A stretch of 64,000 nucleotides of DNA from Pelagibacteraceae bacterium (GCA_009693705.1 SHWS01000002.1:1-64000), one strand, 5' to 3'; positions 42,970 to 57,153 are shown, counted from the stretch's first letter. Program-made: numbers and translations. Notes: generated by a model not told the origin, from the sequence alone.

Positions 42970-43689
42970 ATGAGAATTAAAATTATTCCATGTTTAAAGG
43001 ATAATTATAGCTATTTAGTAATTGATGAAATTAGAAATGTTGCGTGTGTAATTGACCCTAGTGAATCAAAACCAATAATAAAATTTATTGAAAAAAATAA
43101 AATAACTTTAAAATATATACTAAATACTCATCATCATTTTGATCATGTTGGAGGAAATAAAGAATTAAAAATTAAATATAATGCTACCGTTATAGGCTTT
43201 AAAAATGATCACGACAGAATTCCTGAAATTGATTTTGGAGTTGAGGATGGTCAGATTTGGAAAAAGGACAATTTCGAAGTAAAAATTATTCATATACCTG
43301 GTCATACAAGCGGTCATATAAGTTTTTATTTTTTTAAAGAAGGAATAATTTTTACTGGCGATACACTCTTTTCTCTAGGTTGTGGAAAAATATTTGAAGG
43401 TACTTATGATCAAATGTTTTCTTCCTTAAAAAAAATAAAAAGTTTACCACTAAATACAAAAATTTATTGTGGTCATGAATATACTCTTAATAATTCAAAA
43501 TTTTGCATAAAATATGATTCAAAAAATGTAGATTTGAAAAATAAAATTTTCGATATGAATAAAAAACTAAAAAATGGTTTACCGACAGTTCCTACAATTC
43601 TAAAAGATGAAATCAACTGTAATATATTTCTAAAAGCCAATGACGTAAAAACTTTTGCTAAACTAAGAGATTTAAAGGATAATTTTTAG
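42970..43689 (+). CDS. gloB: Hydroxyacylglutathione hydrolase (glyoxalase II)
   Basis: It hydrolyses S-lactoylglutathione to lactate and glutathione, finishing methylglyoxal detoxification. The binuclear zinc motif THHHFDHVGG is intact, with HIPGHTSGHISFYF, FTGDTLFSLGCGKIFEG and YCGHEYTLNNSKF as later ligands and glutathione-site blocks. The track start at 42958 is a TTG inside metW; ATG 42970 follows the metW stop by one base and gives the family N-terminus MRIKIIPCLKDNYSYLV (239 aa). Co-transcription with metXW is likely. Confidence 0.92.
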   Translation: MRIKIIPCLKDNYSYLVIDEIRNVACVIDPSESKPIIKFIEKNKITLKYILNTHHHFDHVGGNKELKIKYNATVIGFKNDHDRIPEIDFGVEDGQIWKKDNFEVKIIHIPGHTSGHISFYFFKEGIIFTGDTLFSLGCGKIFEGTYDQMFSSLKKIKSLPLNTKIYCGHEYTLNNSKFCIKYDSKNVDLKNKIFDMNKKLKNGLPTVPTILKDEINCNIFLKANDVKTFAKLRDLKDNF

Positions 43690-43699
43690 TTTATTCGAC

Positions 43700-43727
43700 T
43701 TGACTAAAAGAAGACTAGAACTATATT
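43700..43727 (+). promoter_or_regulatory. Sigma-70 promoter of the rplU operon
   Basis: TTGACT (43700-43705), a 16-base spacer and TATATT (43722-43727) give a near-consensus promoter in the 69-bp gap before rplU. A transcript would start near 43734 with a leader of about 25 nt. Confidence 0.6.
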
Positions 43728-43758
43728 GCTGATACAAAAAAAAACTAATTAACATTTT

Positions 43759-44160
43759 ATGTCATACGCAGTAATTAAAACAGGTGGAAAGCAATATAAG
43801 GTTAAATCAGGAGAGATCCTTAAAGTTGATAGATTGCATGATTCTAAACCTGAAACGAAAATAGAATTCAATGAAATTTTGGCTTATGGAGATGATAAGT
43901 CAATAGAAATAGGAACTCCAATGGTATCTGGAGCAAAAGTAGAAGCAGATTTAATCGAAAATGGTAAAAATAGAACAATTTTAATTTTCAAAAAAAGAAG
44001 AAGACAAAATTCTCGAAGAAAAAATGGACACAGACAACAATATTCATTAATTAGAATAAATAAAATTTTTTCAAAAGATGGCAAAGTTTTATCCGAAGCT
44101 GAAAAAATTTCTAAACCCTTAAAAAAAATTGAGGATGATAAGAAAGTAGCTAATAAATAA
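43759..44160 (+). CDS. rplU: 50S ribosomal protein L21
   Basis: A large-subunit protein. The 133-aa sequence starts with MSYAVIKTGGKQYKVKSGE, diagnostic for L21, and contains IFKKRRRQNSRRKNGHRQ, the Arg/Lys-rich 23S rRNA contact. A Lys-rich tail of about 25 residues extends past the usual end of the family, as often in alphaproteobacteria. It opens the rplU-rpmA-obgE-proB-proA-nadD-rsfS-ctpA-rppH run on the plus strand. Confidence 0.96.
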   Translation: MSYAVIKTGGKQYKVKSGEILKVDRLHDSKPETKIEFNEILAYGDDKSIEIGTPMVSGAKVEADLIENGKNRTILIFKKRRRQNSRRKNGHRQQYSLIRINKIFSKDGKVLSEAEKISKPLKKIEDDKKVANK

Positions 44161-44171
44161 TTAGGTAAATT

Positions 44172-44426
44172 ATGGCAACAAAAAAAGCAGGTGGATCATC
44201 TAAAAATGGAAGAGATAGTATTGGTCGTAGACTTGGAGTTAAAAAATATGCTGGAGAAGCAGTAGTGCCTGGAAATATCATTGTTAGACAAAGAGGAACT
44301 AAAATTTTCCCTGGGGAAAATGTAGGAATGGGTAAAGATCATTCAATTTTTTCAGTCATTAAAGGCAAAGTTGTATTTAAAAAATCAAAATTAGACCGAA
44401 CTTTCGTTTCAGTAAAACCCAATTAA
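44172..44426 (+). CDS. rpmA: 50S ribosomal protein L27
   Basis: Its N-terminal tail reaches the peptidyl-transferase centre. The 84-aa protein begins [20 protein letters not shown] and continues [23 protein letters not shown], all canonical. No cleavable N-terminal extension is present. It follows rplU by 11 bp with a TTAGGT-type ribosome site. Confidence 0.97.
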   Translation: MATKKAGGSSKNGRDSIGRRLGVKKYAGEAVVPGNIIVRQRGTKIFPGENVGMGKDHSIFSVIKGKVVFKKSKLDRTFVSVKPN

Positions 44427-44429
44427 TAG

Positions 44430-46533
<2,104 letters not shown>

Positions 46534-46534
46534 A

Positions 46535-47785
46535 ATGAGCCAACACATGAATTCCATTGGAAAAAATGCAAGAAATGCATCAAAAATTAAAATTAATACA
46601 AAAATTAAAAATAAAATTTTAAATGATTATGCATCATTACTAGATAAAGAAAAAAAATTAATTCTTAAGGAGAATATAAAAGATATAAAATTTGCGACAA
46701 ATAAAGGATTAACAGAAAATTTAATTGAAAGGCTGACAATTGACGAAAAAAAACTTAGCGATATCAGAAATACTGTAAATAAGATTACTCACTTAAAGGA
46801 TCCGGTTGATAAAGTTTTGGAAAAATGGAAACAACCAAGTGGTTTAAATATTAAAAGAGTTACTATACCAATTGGAGTTATTGGAGTGATATATGAAAGT
46901 AGACCCAATGTAACATCTGATGTTGCAAGCTTATGTTTTAAATCTGGTAATGCCGTAATTCTAAAAGGTGGATCTGAAGCAATAAATACAAATAAAATTT
47001 TAGCTAATTTATTTCGTAAAGCGCTTAAAGATAATAAAGTTGATCAAAATTATATTCAATTTATTAACTCAAAAGATAGAAAAATTGTCAATTTTATGCT
47101 TTCAAAAATGAAAGATTATATTGACATAATCATACCTAGAGGTGGAAAATATTTAGTAAAAAAGGTTCAAGAATTTTCTAAAATTCCTATAATTGGACAC
47201 TTAGAGGGACTTTGTCATACTTATATTGATAAAGATGCTGAATTAAAGATGGCAACAGACATTGTGTACAATGCAAAATTAAGAAATACCAGTATATGTG
47301 GAGCTACAGAAACAATTTTGTTTCACAAAAAAATTGTCAAAAAATTTTGTAATCCAATTTTAAAAAAACTTGAAGATAATAATTGTAAAATATATGGAGA
47401 TTATCTCTTAAACAAATATTACAAAGGGGAAATATATCATGCAACGGAAAAAGATTGGTCTACCGAGTATTTGGCACCAATTGTTTCAGTTAAAACAGTT
47501 AAAGATTGTGACGAAGCAGTCAATCATATTAATAAATATGGAACAATGCATACAGACTCTATAATTACTAAAAATATAAAAACTGCAAAAAAATTTCTAA
47601 AAAACGTAAAAAGTTCAATTGCAATGCACAATACATCAACCCAATTTGCTGATGGTTATGAGTTTGGATTTGGAGGAGAGGTAGGAATCTCAACAAATAA
47701 TCTACCACCAAGAGGACCAATTGGATTACAACAGTTAGTATCATATAAATATGAAGTAAGTAGCAACGGCAGTACTAGGAAGTAG
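46535..47785 (+). CDS. proA: Glutamate-5-semialdehyde dehydrogenase (gamma-glutamyl phosphate reductase)
   Basis: It reduces gamma-glutamyl phosphate to the semialdehyde with NADPH. The 416-aa ALDH-fold protein has VTIPIGVIGVIYESRPNVTSDVASL (from about 109), the ILKGGSEAINTN block, the active-site Cys in NTSICGATETILFH, and FGFGGEVGISTNNLPPRGPIGL near the end. It starts 1 bp after proB. With proB it gives proline synthesis up to pyrroline-5-carboxylate. Confidence 0.95.
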   Translation: MSQHMNSIGKNARNASKIKINTKIKNKILNDYASLLDKEKKLILKENIKDIKFATNKGLTENLIERLTIDEKKLSDIRNTVNKITHLKDPVDKVLEKWKQPSGLNIKRVTIPIGVIGVIYESRPNVTSDVASLCFKSGNAVILKGGSEAINTNKILANLFRKALKDNKVDQNYIQFINSKDRKIVNFMLSKMKDYIDIIIPRGGKYLVKKVQEFSKIPIIGHLEGLCHTYIDKDAELKMATDIVYNAKLRNTSICGATETILFHKKIVKKFCNPILKKLEDNNCKIYGDYLLNKYYKGEIYHATEKDWSTEYLAPIVSVKTVKDCDEAVNHINKYGTMHTDSIITKNIKTAKKFLKNVKSSIAMHNTSTQFADGYEFGFGGEVGISTNNLPPRGPIGLQQLVSYKYEVSSNGSTRK

Positions 47786-47786
47786 T

Positions 47787-48305
47787 TTGATTTTAAAAAA
47801 AAAAATTGGTGTTTTAGGAGGATCGTTTGACCCAGCACACAAAGGACATTTAGCAATCTCTAAAGAGGCTAAAAAAAAATTTAAATTAAAAAATATTATT
47901 TGGGCAATTACAAAAAAAAACCCTTTTAAATCCAAAAGTAGTTTAAATGTTAAAGAAAGAATTCTATTTTGTAAAAAAATTATTCGTTCAAATAAATTTA
48001 TAAAGATTAAATTTTATGAAAATATTATAAAATCTAATAAAACAATTGATTTAATAAATTTTTTAAGAAAAAATAAAAATATTGAAATATATTTTTTAAT
48101 GGGTGCTGATAATTTAATAAATTTTCATAAATGGTATAAATGGCGATCAATTTCACAAAAATGCAAGATCATAGTTTTCGATCGGCACGGATATAAAAAA
48201 AGTTCATTAAAATCAAAGACCTATAAGTCATTAAATCAAAAAAATTTAGCCTTTGTTAAATTTAATAAAGTCAACATTTCATCTTCTCAATTAAGAAAAA
48301 TTTGA
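47787..48305 (+). CDS. nadD: Nicotinate-nucleotide adenylyltransferase
   Basis: It adenylates nicotinate mononucleotide in NAD synthesis. The 172-aa protein has the nucleotidyltransferase HxGH-type motif GGSFDPAHKGHLAI (about 10-23), MGADNLINFHKWYKW in the middle and the NISSSQLRK (ISST-type) motif at the end. The start is TTG, one base after the proA stop, with no nearby ATG. It is shorter than many NadD proteins (about 190-210), the tail after the last motif being minimal. Confidence 0.92.
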   Translation: MILKKKIGVLGGSFDPAHKGHLAISKEAKKKFKLKNIIWAITKKNPFKSKSSLNVKERILFCKKIIRSNKFIKIKFYENIIKSNKTIDLINFLRKNKNIEIYFLMGADNLINFHKWYKWRSISQKCKIIVFDRHGYKKSSLKSKTYKSLNQKNLAFVKFNKVNISSSQLRKI

Positions 48306-48322
48306 TATTGTTAATTTAATTA

Positions 48323-48673
48323 ATGAATAAAATTTTAGACTTAAAAAAAATCATTGTTAAAACCCTCGATATCAACAAAGCTCAGGATATAATAAGTATT
48401 GATCTTAAAGGTAAGAGCTCAATGGCCGATTACATGATTATTGCAAGCGGAACTTCTTCAAGACATATTCAGGCATTATCAGAGCAGGTACTTGAAAAAT
48501 TTAAAAATAATGGAATTAAAAATTCTAAAATTGAAGGAATAGAAAGTACTGAATGGAAGCTTGTAGATGGAATAGATTTAATCGTCCATATATTTCATCC
48601 TGAAAAAAGAAAATTTTATGAGCTAGAAAAAATTTGGTCTGAGTTAATTCCAAAAGAAAAAGTTATTATATGA
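48323..48673 (+). CDS. rsfS: Ribosomal silencing factor RsfS
   Basis: It binds L14 and blocks subunit joining in starved cells. The 116-aa protein shows DLKGKSSMADYMIIASGTSSRHIQALSE-type sequence (about 27-54) and EGIESTEWKLVDGIDLIVHIF, the standard RsfS/YbeB/Iojap blocks. It lies 17 bp after nadD, and its end overlaps ctpA by 4 bp. The rlmH gene often found between rsfS and the next gene in alphaproteobacteria is absent here. Confidence 0.95.
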   Translation: MNKILDLKKIIVKTLDINKAQDIISIDLKGKSSMADYMIIASGTSSRHIQALSEQVLEKFKNNGIKNSKIEGIESTEWKLVDGIDLIVHIFHPEKRKFYELEKIWSELIPKEKVII

Positions 48674-49809
48674 AAAAAATTCAGAGCTATATATTAATTT
48701 TTTTAGCTCAGTTTTTTTTTATTGAAGTTTTATATTCAGATGAAAATGATATTTATAAAAAAATAGATCTTTTTGGTGAAGTTCTTGAAAAAATAAATAG
48801 AGAATACGTTGAAGAAATTAATCAATCCGAAAGCATGGATGCAGCAATTAATGGTCTCCTTCAATCACTAGACCCTTATTCGGCATATATGTCACCCAAA
48901 ACCTTAATGGAAATGCAAGAGGACACCAGTGGCGAATTTGGCGGTCTTGGAATTGAAGTGAGTATGGAAGCTGGAGTAGTTAGGGTTATTTCACCAATCG
49001 ATGATACTCCTGCAGCAAAAGCTGGTTTAAAAGCTGGCGACTACATTGTTAAAATTAACGATACTCAAGTTCAGGGAAAAACTCTAATTGAAGCGGTAGA
49101 TTTAATGAAAGGTCCTGTTGGTACAAGCATTGAACTTACCGTAAGAAGAAAAGGCGAAAAAAAAGCTTTAACATTTAATATAACAAGAGAAATAATAGAA
49201 ATTCAATCCGTTAAATCAGATCTCTTAGATAACAACATTGGTTATTTAAGGTTAACTTCTTTTAATGATAACAGCAGCGATCAAATAAAAAAAAAAGTTC
49301 AAGAATTAAAAAAGAATAATGATTTAAAGGCTTATATTTTAGATTTGAGAAATAATCCTGGAGGATTATTAACACAAGCAATTGAAATCTCTGATTATTT
49401 CCTCGAGAATGGTGAAATTGTATCAACAAAAAGCAGAACACCTTCTGAAAATAAAAAATGGTTTGCAAAAGAGGGAGACATTACAGACGGAAAAACTTTA
49501 ATTGTTCTAATAAATAATGGTTCGGCATCTGCATCTGAAATTGTCGCAGGAGCATTAAAAGACCATAAAAGAGCAATTATTCTTGGAGAAAATAGTTACG
49601 GCAAAGGTTCCGTTCAATCAATAATTCCTTTGAGAAATAATGGGGCAATAAGATTAACTGTTGCTAAATACTACCTTCCATCTGGCAAATCTATTTCAGA
49701 GGTTGGAGTAATACCAGATATAGAGCTAATAGAAGATGGTGATAATTTTCTAATTAAAACTGAAACAGACAATCAACTAAACTACGCGATTAAATTACTT
49801 AACGGGTAA
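48670..49809 (+). CDS. ctpA: Carboxy-terminal processing protease (S41 family)
   Basis: A periplasmic Ser/Lys protease that trims C-termini. The 379-aa protein has a signal peptide (hydrophobic 5-22), a PDZ domain (about 80-175) with GEFGGLGIEVSM and APAAKAGLKAGDYI-type sequence, and the S41 catalytic block NNGSASASEIVAGALKDH followed by GENSYGKGSVQ. These hold the catalytic Ser and Lys. It overlaps rsfS by 4 bp and is followed by rppH after 1 bp. Targets in relatives include envelope proteins and peptidoglycan enzymes. Confidence 0.94.
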   Translation: MKKIQSYILIFLAQFFFIEVLYSDENDIYKKIDLFGEVLEKINREYVEEINQSESMDAAINGLLQSLDPYSAYMSPKTLMEMQEDTSGEFGGLGIEVSMEAGVVRVISPIDDTPAAKAGLKAGDYIVKINDTQVQGKTLIEAVDLMKGPVGTSIELTVRRKGEKKALTFNITREIIEIQSVKSDLLDNNIGYLRLTSFNDNSSDQIKKKVQELKKNNDLKAYILDLRNNPGGLLTQAIEISDYFLENGEIVSTKSRTPSENKKWFAKEGDITDGKTLIVLINNGSASASEIVAGALKDHKRAIILGENSYGKGSVQSIIPLRNNGAIRLTVAKYYLPSGKSISEVGVIPDIELIEDGDNFLIKTETDNQLNYAIKLLNG

Positions 49810-49810
49810 A

Positions 49811-50287
49811 ATGGAGAAAAAATATCAAAATTTACCGCTAAGGAGGGGTGTTGGAATAATTTTATTAAATAAAGATAATAAAGTTTTTGTAGCCAGAAGA
49901 ATAGATAATCCTAAAAATTTTTGGCAGATGCCTCAAGGAGGTATCGATGACGGTGAAGATTTTTTAGCAGCAGCTTATCGAGAGCTAGAAGAGGAAACTA
50001 GTATAAATAATATTCAGTTAATTAAAGAAATTGATGGAATGATAACCTATCTACTTCCTGACCATTTATTAGGAATTATTTGGAAAGGAAAATATAAAGG
50101 CCAAAAACAAAAATGGTTTTTAATGAGGTATCTTGGTGAAGATAAAGACATTGATATTAAAACAAAAAAGCCAGAATTTTTAGAATGGAAATGGATTGAT
50201 TTAGACGAAATTGATAAAGTTGTGGTGAGTTTTAAACTGCATGTTTACAAAGAACTTAAAAAACAAGTTCAAAAAATAATTAATTAA
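49811..50287 (+). CDS. rppH: RNA pyrophosphohydrolase RppH (Nudix)
   Basis: It removes pyrophosphate from mRNA 5' ends to start decay. The 158-aa protein has the Nudix box GGIDDGEDFLAAAYRELEEE (about 39-58), preceded by NFWQMPQ, the RppH family block, and followed by WFLMRYLG. It closes the rplU-to-rppH run; its stop region overlaps atpC by 8 bp on the other strand. Dinucleoside polyphosphate hydrolysis is a related activity in the family. Confidence 0.94.
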   Translation: MEKKYQNLPLRRGVGIILLNKDNKVFVARRIDNPKNFWQMPQGGIDDGEDFLAAAYRELEEETSINNIQLIKEIDGMITYLLPDHLLGIIWKGKYKGQKQKWFLMRYLGEDKDIDIKTKKPEFLEWKWIDLDEIDKVVVSFKLHVYKELKKQVQKIIN

Positions 50288-50671
50288 GAGATTTCAAAAC
50301 GTCAATTTTTTGATCAATTAAATATTTTGATTGATCACTAATTTCAGAGTTCATTGTTTCCTCTTCTGCTGTTTTTAGTAAATCTTGTAATTTTGATTTG
50401 TCCATATTTTTAATATTGTCAATTGAGCTGGTCAAAATAGATAGGTTATTATTTTTAAATTCAACAATTCCATCTTCAACATAATAATTTTCTTCTCCTG
50501 ATCTAGAATAAATTTTTATAATACCTGGCTTTAAAAAAGATATTATTGGAATATGATCTTTCAATATCCCCATTTCTCCTTCAAAAGCTGGTATCACAAC
50601 CTCTAAAACATCCTCTTTTATTAAAAAAGATTTTTCAGGATTAACTATTTCAATTTTATACTCTTCGCTCA

Positions 50672-50672
<1 letters not shown>
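50280..50672 (-). CDS. atpC: ATP synthase F1 epsilon subunit
   Basis: A central-stalk subunit that links rotor and inhibits ATPase activity. The 130-aa protein opens EYKIEIVNPEKSFLIKEDV and shows VVIPAFEGEMGILKDHIPIISFLKPG, the canonical beta-sandwich block. The C-terminal helical pair is short. The gene overlaps the atpD stop by one base (50672) and is last in atpHAGDC. Its end overlaps the convergent rppH. Confidence 0.94.
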
Positions 50673-52968
<2,296 letters not shown>

Positions 52969-52975
52969 TGATTAA

Positions 52976-54511
52976 CTAGGATTTAAAATTTTCTTTAAAC
53001 TGAACAATCACACTAATGAGTAATTTTTCTATATCGCTCTCAAGTTTTCCTGAACTTAAAATTGAATTTATAATCTCAGGTTTGTCAGATTTGCATTTTT
53101 CAATAATCTTAGTTTCAAACTCTGCAATATCTTTTAAATCAATATTATCCAAGTAACCTTTTACACCACAAAATACTGAGATAACCTGTTCGGCTACTGT
53201 CATTGGAGTATATTGTTTTTGTTTCAGAAGTTCGGTTAATTTTGAACCTCTATTTAAAAGTTGTTGAGTTGAAGCATCTAAGTCTGATCCAAATTGGGCA
53301 AAAGCAGCCATTTCTCTATATTGAGCCAATTCTAATTTCATCGAACCTGAAACTTTTTTCATTGCTTTAGTTTGAGCAGCTGAACCAACCCTAGAAACAG
53401 ATAAACCTACGTTAATTGCCGGTCTTATTCCTTGGTTAAATAATTGAGTTTCTAAAAATATCTGACCATCTGTAATTGAAATTACGTTGGTTGGAATAAA
53501 TGCTGAAACGTCGCCACCTTGCGTTTCAATAATTGGAAGAGCCGTTAAAGAACCTCCTCCATGTTTATCACTTAATTTTGCAGCTCTCTCTAAAAGTCTA
53601 CTATGTAAATAAAATACATCGCCAGGATAAGCCTCACGTCCCGGAGGTCTTCTTAACAATAAAGACATTTGTCTATATGCTACTGCCTGCTTAGATAAAT
53701 CATCATAAATTATTAGAGCGTGCATTCCATTATCTCTAAAATATTCTCCCATTGTGCATCCTGTGTATGGAGCTAAAAACTGCAGAGGGGCAGAATCTGA
53801 TGCTGTCGCAGCAACAATAATCGTATATTCCATAGCACCCGCTTCTTCTAAAGTTTTCTGAATTTGTCTCACAGTTGATCTTTTCTGACCAATTGCTACA
53901 TAAATGCAATATAATTTTTGTTTCTCATCACCTGACTCATTAATTTTTTTTTGATTAATGATTGCATCAATTGCAACTGCAGTTTTTCCAGTTTGTCTGT
54001 CTCCAATAATTAATTCTCGTTGACCTCTTCCAATCGGAACTAAACTATCAATTGATTTCAGTCCTGTTTGCATGGGTTCACTTACAGACTGTCGTGGAAT
54101 AATTCCTGGAGCTTTTACTTCTACTCTGCTTCTTTGAATACTTTTATCTAGGGGTCCTTTGCCATCTATAGGATTACCCAGTCCATCTAGAACTCTACCT
54201 AACAACTTTTTGCCAACTGGAGTATCAACAATCTTACCTGTTCTTTTAACAATATCACCCTCTTTAATTCGTCTATCGTCACCAAAAATTACTACTCCAA
54301 CATTTTCACTTTCTAGGTTTAAAGCCATACCTTTAGAACCATCAGCGAACTCAACCATTTCTCCAGCTTGAACATTATCCAAACCATAGATTCTAGCAAT
54401 ACCATCTCCTACTGATAATACCTGACCAACCTCGGTGACTTCTGCCTTGCTACCAAAATTTTTAATTTGTTCCTTTAAAATTTTAGTTACTTCTGAAGGA
54501 TTTATTTCCAT
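52976..54511 (-). CDS. atpA: ATP synthase F1 alpha subunit
   Basis: The regulatory nucleotide-binding subunit. The 511-aa protein has Walker [14 protein letters not shown], the alpha-specific [15 protein letters not shown], the [19 protein letters not shown] Walker B region and [18 protein letters not shown]. It begins immediately after the atpH stop (54512), so the genes are coupled. No anomalies. Confidence 0.98.
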   Translation of the reverse strand: MEINPSEVTKILKEQIKNFGSKAEVTEVGQVLSVGDGIARIYGLDNVQAGEMVEFADGSKGMALNLESENVGVVIFGDDRRIKEGDIVKRTGKIVDTPVGKKLLGRVLDGLGNPIDGKGPLDKSIQRSRVEVKAPGIIPRQSVSEPMQTGLKSIDSLVPIGRGQRELIIGDRQTGKTAVAIDAIINQKKINESGDEKQKLYCIYVAIGQKRSTVRQIQKTLEEAGAMEYTIIVAATASDSAPLQFLAPYTGCTMGEYFRDNGMHALIIYDDLSKQAVAYRQMSLLLRRPPGREAYPGDVFYLHSRLLERAAKLSDKHGGGSLTALPIIETQGGDVSAFIPTNVISITDGQIFLETQLFNQGIRPAINVGLSVSRVGSAAQTKAMKKVSGSMKLELAQYREMAAFAQFGSDLDASTQQLLNRGSKLTELLKQKQYTPMTVAEQVISVFCGVKGYLDNIDLKDIAEFETKIIEKCKSDKPEIINSILSSGKLESDIEKLLISVIVQFKENFKS

Positions 54512-55069
54512 TTATGTCTCCATCATTTTATTTTGGATTTGTTGTAATTTATTTTTAATAGATGTATCAACCATTGTACTACCTACTTGGACGACAAGTC
54601 CTCCAATTAAACTTTTATCCTGTTTGTAGTTTAATTTTATTTTAGAGCTAAAATTTTTTGAAAGATCATCAGTAATTTTAGTAATTTCTTCGTTCGAAAG
54701 ATTTTTTGCTGATCTAAGTTCAGCTTTCAATTCTCCTCTTTTTTGTGAACATATCTCTATAAAACTTTTAAGTATTTGTTCTAGATAAAAAAATCTTTTT
54801 TTAGTTATTAAAAGACTTAAAAAATTCTTTAATAAACTTTCAAACTTATATTGTTCTGAAATCTTATTAATAACATTTAATAATTCTTGTTGGATACTTG
54901 TAGGATTTTTAATTAAGTTGGAAAAATCTATACTAGATTGTATTAATTTTAAAATTTTAGAAGATTGTTCCTCTATTTTTAGAAGAAGATTAGTCTCATT
55001 TGCAAGTTCATAAAGGGCTAATGAATACCTGCTTGAAGATGTGTTTGAAAATCCCTTATTTTTACTCAA
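54512..55069 (-). CDS. atpH: ATP synthase F1 delta subunit (OSCP)
   Basis: It joins F1 to the peripheral stalk. The 185-aa protein shows SSRYSLALYELANETN near the N-terminus (R-Y-A-x-A-L-type motif) and the C-terminal KSLIGGLVVQVGSTMVDTSIKNKL, the hallmark of delta. The start is TTG at 55069 with no nearby ATG, preceded by TAGGT as a weak ribosome site. It heads atpHAGDC; the F0 genes are not in the window, as in other alphaproteobacteria where they lie apart. Confidence 0.94.
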   Translation of the reverse strand: MSKNKGFSNTSSSRYSLALYELANETNLLLKIEEQSSKILKLIQSSIDFSNLIKNPTSIQQELLNVINKISEQYKFESLLKNFLSLLITKKRFFYLEQILKSFIEICSQKRGELKAELRSAKNLSNEEITKITDDLSKNFSSKIKLNYKQDKSLIGGLVVQVGSTMVDTSIKNKLQQIQNKMMET

Positions 55070-55123
55070 TTAATTACCTATATTTTTATTAGATTATTTA
55101 AAAAACAGGTTTTAATTAACATA

Positions 55124-55140
55124 TGAAGATAATGTCTTCA
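55124..55140 (-). other. Short inverted repeat in the priA-atpH gap
   Basis: TGAAGA and TCTTCA separated by five bases lie in the 106-bp gap that must contain the atpH promoter. It could be an operator or part of the 5' leader. No clear promoter hexamers could be fixed. Evidence is weak. Confidence 0.25.
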
Positions 55141-55175
55141 AGTAACACATTGCCTTAAAATGCTTTTTTTTCCTT

Positions 55176-57131
55176 TTAATTAAAGTTTATTGGATCGACA
55201 TCAACTGAAAGTTTTATTTCTGAGGGGAATTTATAATTTTGAATAATTTTAGCGATAGAATTCTGCAATTTAAGAGATTTTGATCCTCTAATTAGTAATC
55301 TAATTCGATATTTTCTTTTTAACCTGAATATAGGTGCGCTAACAGGACCTAAAACTTTGGCTTCTACATTTTTTTCAATAAAATTTTTAAAGTTAAAAGC
55401 TTCTTTTTCCAATTTTAGATCATTATTACCTGTAAGAATTAATGATATAAATCTTTCAAAAGGAGGTAGTTTGTTTAGTTTTCTTATTTCTAATTCTTTA
55501 TCTAAAAATATATCAGGATTACTATTGGTAATGTCTGAAATCATTTTTGTATTAGTATGATAGGTCTGAAAATATACAGTTGCAGGTTTTCCAGTTCTTC
55601 CCGCTCTGCCTGAAAGCTGATGGTATAATTGTAAATTTTTTTCAGCACCTCTTAAATCATGACCTTGAGAAGATAAATCAATATCCACTACTACTATGCA
55701 ATTTAAACTTGGAAAATGAAAACCTTTAGAAATTAATTGAGTTCCAACCAATATTTGTATTTCATTATTAATTATTTTTTCTAATATATTATTAGAATTT
55801 TTTTTATTCATAGTATCACTTGAAAAAATTTCAATTTTTTTATTAGGAAAATTTTTTTTTACCTCTTCAGATATTCTTTCTACTCCTGGTCCACAGAAGA
55901 CAAACTCACAATTTCCTTCTTTTGAACAAACTCTATTTAGTAGACTTTTAAAACCACAATAGTGGCAAAGTAAATTGTTTTTATTTTTATGATAAACTAA
56001 ATTAATTGAACAGTTTGGACAAGAGTAACTAACAAAACATTTATTGCATAAAACATTTGGTGCAAATCCTCTTCTGTTTAAAAAAAATAAAACTTGATCT
56101 TTTTTTTCTAAATGTAAATTCACTTTTTCAATTATTTTTTTTGATAGCCATGACTGCTTATCTAATTTATTTTCATTTAAATTAATTATTTCATATGTGG
56201 GCAAAGAAGCATTTTTGTAGCGTTGCTCCAATCTTGAAATAGTATATTTTCCTTTTTTAATATTTTCATAAGTTTCTATAGATGGCACAGCAGTTATTAA
56301 ATTTATTGGAATATTTTCAAATGAAGCTCTAGATATTGCCATGTCTCTAGCGTTATAGCTGATACCTTCATCTTGTTTGTAAGATTGGTCGTGTTCTTCA
56401 TCAACAATAATTAATCCTAATTTTTTAAAAGGTAAAAATAATGAAGATCGAGCACCAATAATAACTTTAATTTTATCGTTAGCTATCCCACTCCAGATAA
56501 TCTCTTTATTTTTTTTTGTAACCCCTGAATGCCATACAGCTGGTTTAAAACCAAAAAATTCAACAAACTTTTGCTCAAATTGTCCTGTTAAACCTATTTC
56601 TGGCAATAAGATTAATCCTTGGTAGCCCTTATTGATAATCTCTTTTAATGCTTCAAAGTAAACAATAGTTTTTCCTGATCCTGTTGTGCCTTGAAGAACA
56701 TGAACTCTAAAATTCTGATTAAATAAATTCATTTTTTTTAGAGCATTTTTTTGCTCTTCAGAAAGTTTAATTGAATTGTTTTTAATATTGAACTCAAAGG
56801 TCTGATAAAAGTCATTAGTAAATTTCTCGACCGCATTACCACCTAGCAAAAAAAGCTTTAATGCCATTCCTTTTGGAACAATATTGTATTCAGCAAACCA
56901 ATTAATAAATTTTATTATATTTTTATTTAATGGTGGGACATCTAATTTTTTTAAAATACTTTTAATTTTAAAATTTCTATTATTTTTCTTTTCAAACTCA
57001 TCCCAAACAATTCCAGTTTTTTTTGATTTACCAAAAGGTACAACAACATAATCTCCAAGTTTTAATTTTAAATCACTTTCATAAGTAAAGGGGTGATTAA
57101 AAATATTTGGTAGAAGAATAGAAACTTTCAT
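55176..57131 (-). CDS. priA: Primosomal replication protein N' (PriA helicase)
   Basis: It reloads the replisome at stalled forks. The 651-aa protein is shorter than the usual 700-740, mainly in the N-terminal DNA-binding part. Helicase motifs are present: QGTTGSGKT (Walker A), VDEEHDQSYKQDEG (DEEH box), QLISKGFHFP and QLSGRAGRTGK. Eight zinc-binding Cys appear as CNKC, CPNC, CHYC and CSKEGNC. Motif III reads ITAVPSIET where SATPS is usual. It is followed by atpH. Its end lies beside the same-strand sucB/lpd cluster upstream. Confidence 0.92.
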   Translation of the reverse strand: MKVSILLPNIFNHPFTYESDLKLKLGDYVVVPFGKSKKTGIVWDEFEKKNNRNFKIKSILKKLDVPPLNKNIIKFINWFAEYNIVPKGMALKLFLLGGNAVEKFTNDFYQTFEFNIKNNSIKLSEEQKNALKKMNLFNQNFRVHVLQGTTGSGKTIVYFEALKEIINKGYQGLILLPEIGLTGQFEQKFVEFFGFKPAVWHSGVTKKNKEIIWSGIANDKIKVIIGARSSLFLPFKKLGLIIVDEEHDQSYKQDEGISYNARDMAISRASFENIPINLITAVPSIETYENIKKGKYTISRLEQRYKNASLPTYEIINLNENKLDKQSWLSKKIIEKVNLHLEKKDQVLFFLNRRGFAPNVLCNKCFVSYSCPNCSINLVYHKNKNNLLCHYCGFKSLLNRVCSKEGNCEFVFCGPGVERISEEVKKNFPNKKIEIFSSDTMNKKNSNNILEKIINNEIQILVGTQLISKGFHFPSLNCIVVVDIDLSSQGHDLRGAEKNLQLYHQLSGRAGRTGKPATVYFQTYHTNTKMISDITNSNPDIFLDKELEIRKLNKLPPFERFISLILTGNNDLKLEKEAFNFKNFIEKNVEAKVLGPVSAPIFRLKRKYRIRLLIRGSKSLKLQNSIAKIIQNYKFPSEIKLSVDVDPINFN

Positions 57132-57153
57132 ATTTTTATAATATGAAAATTTA

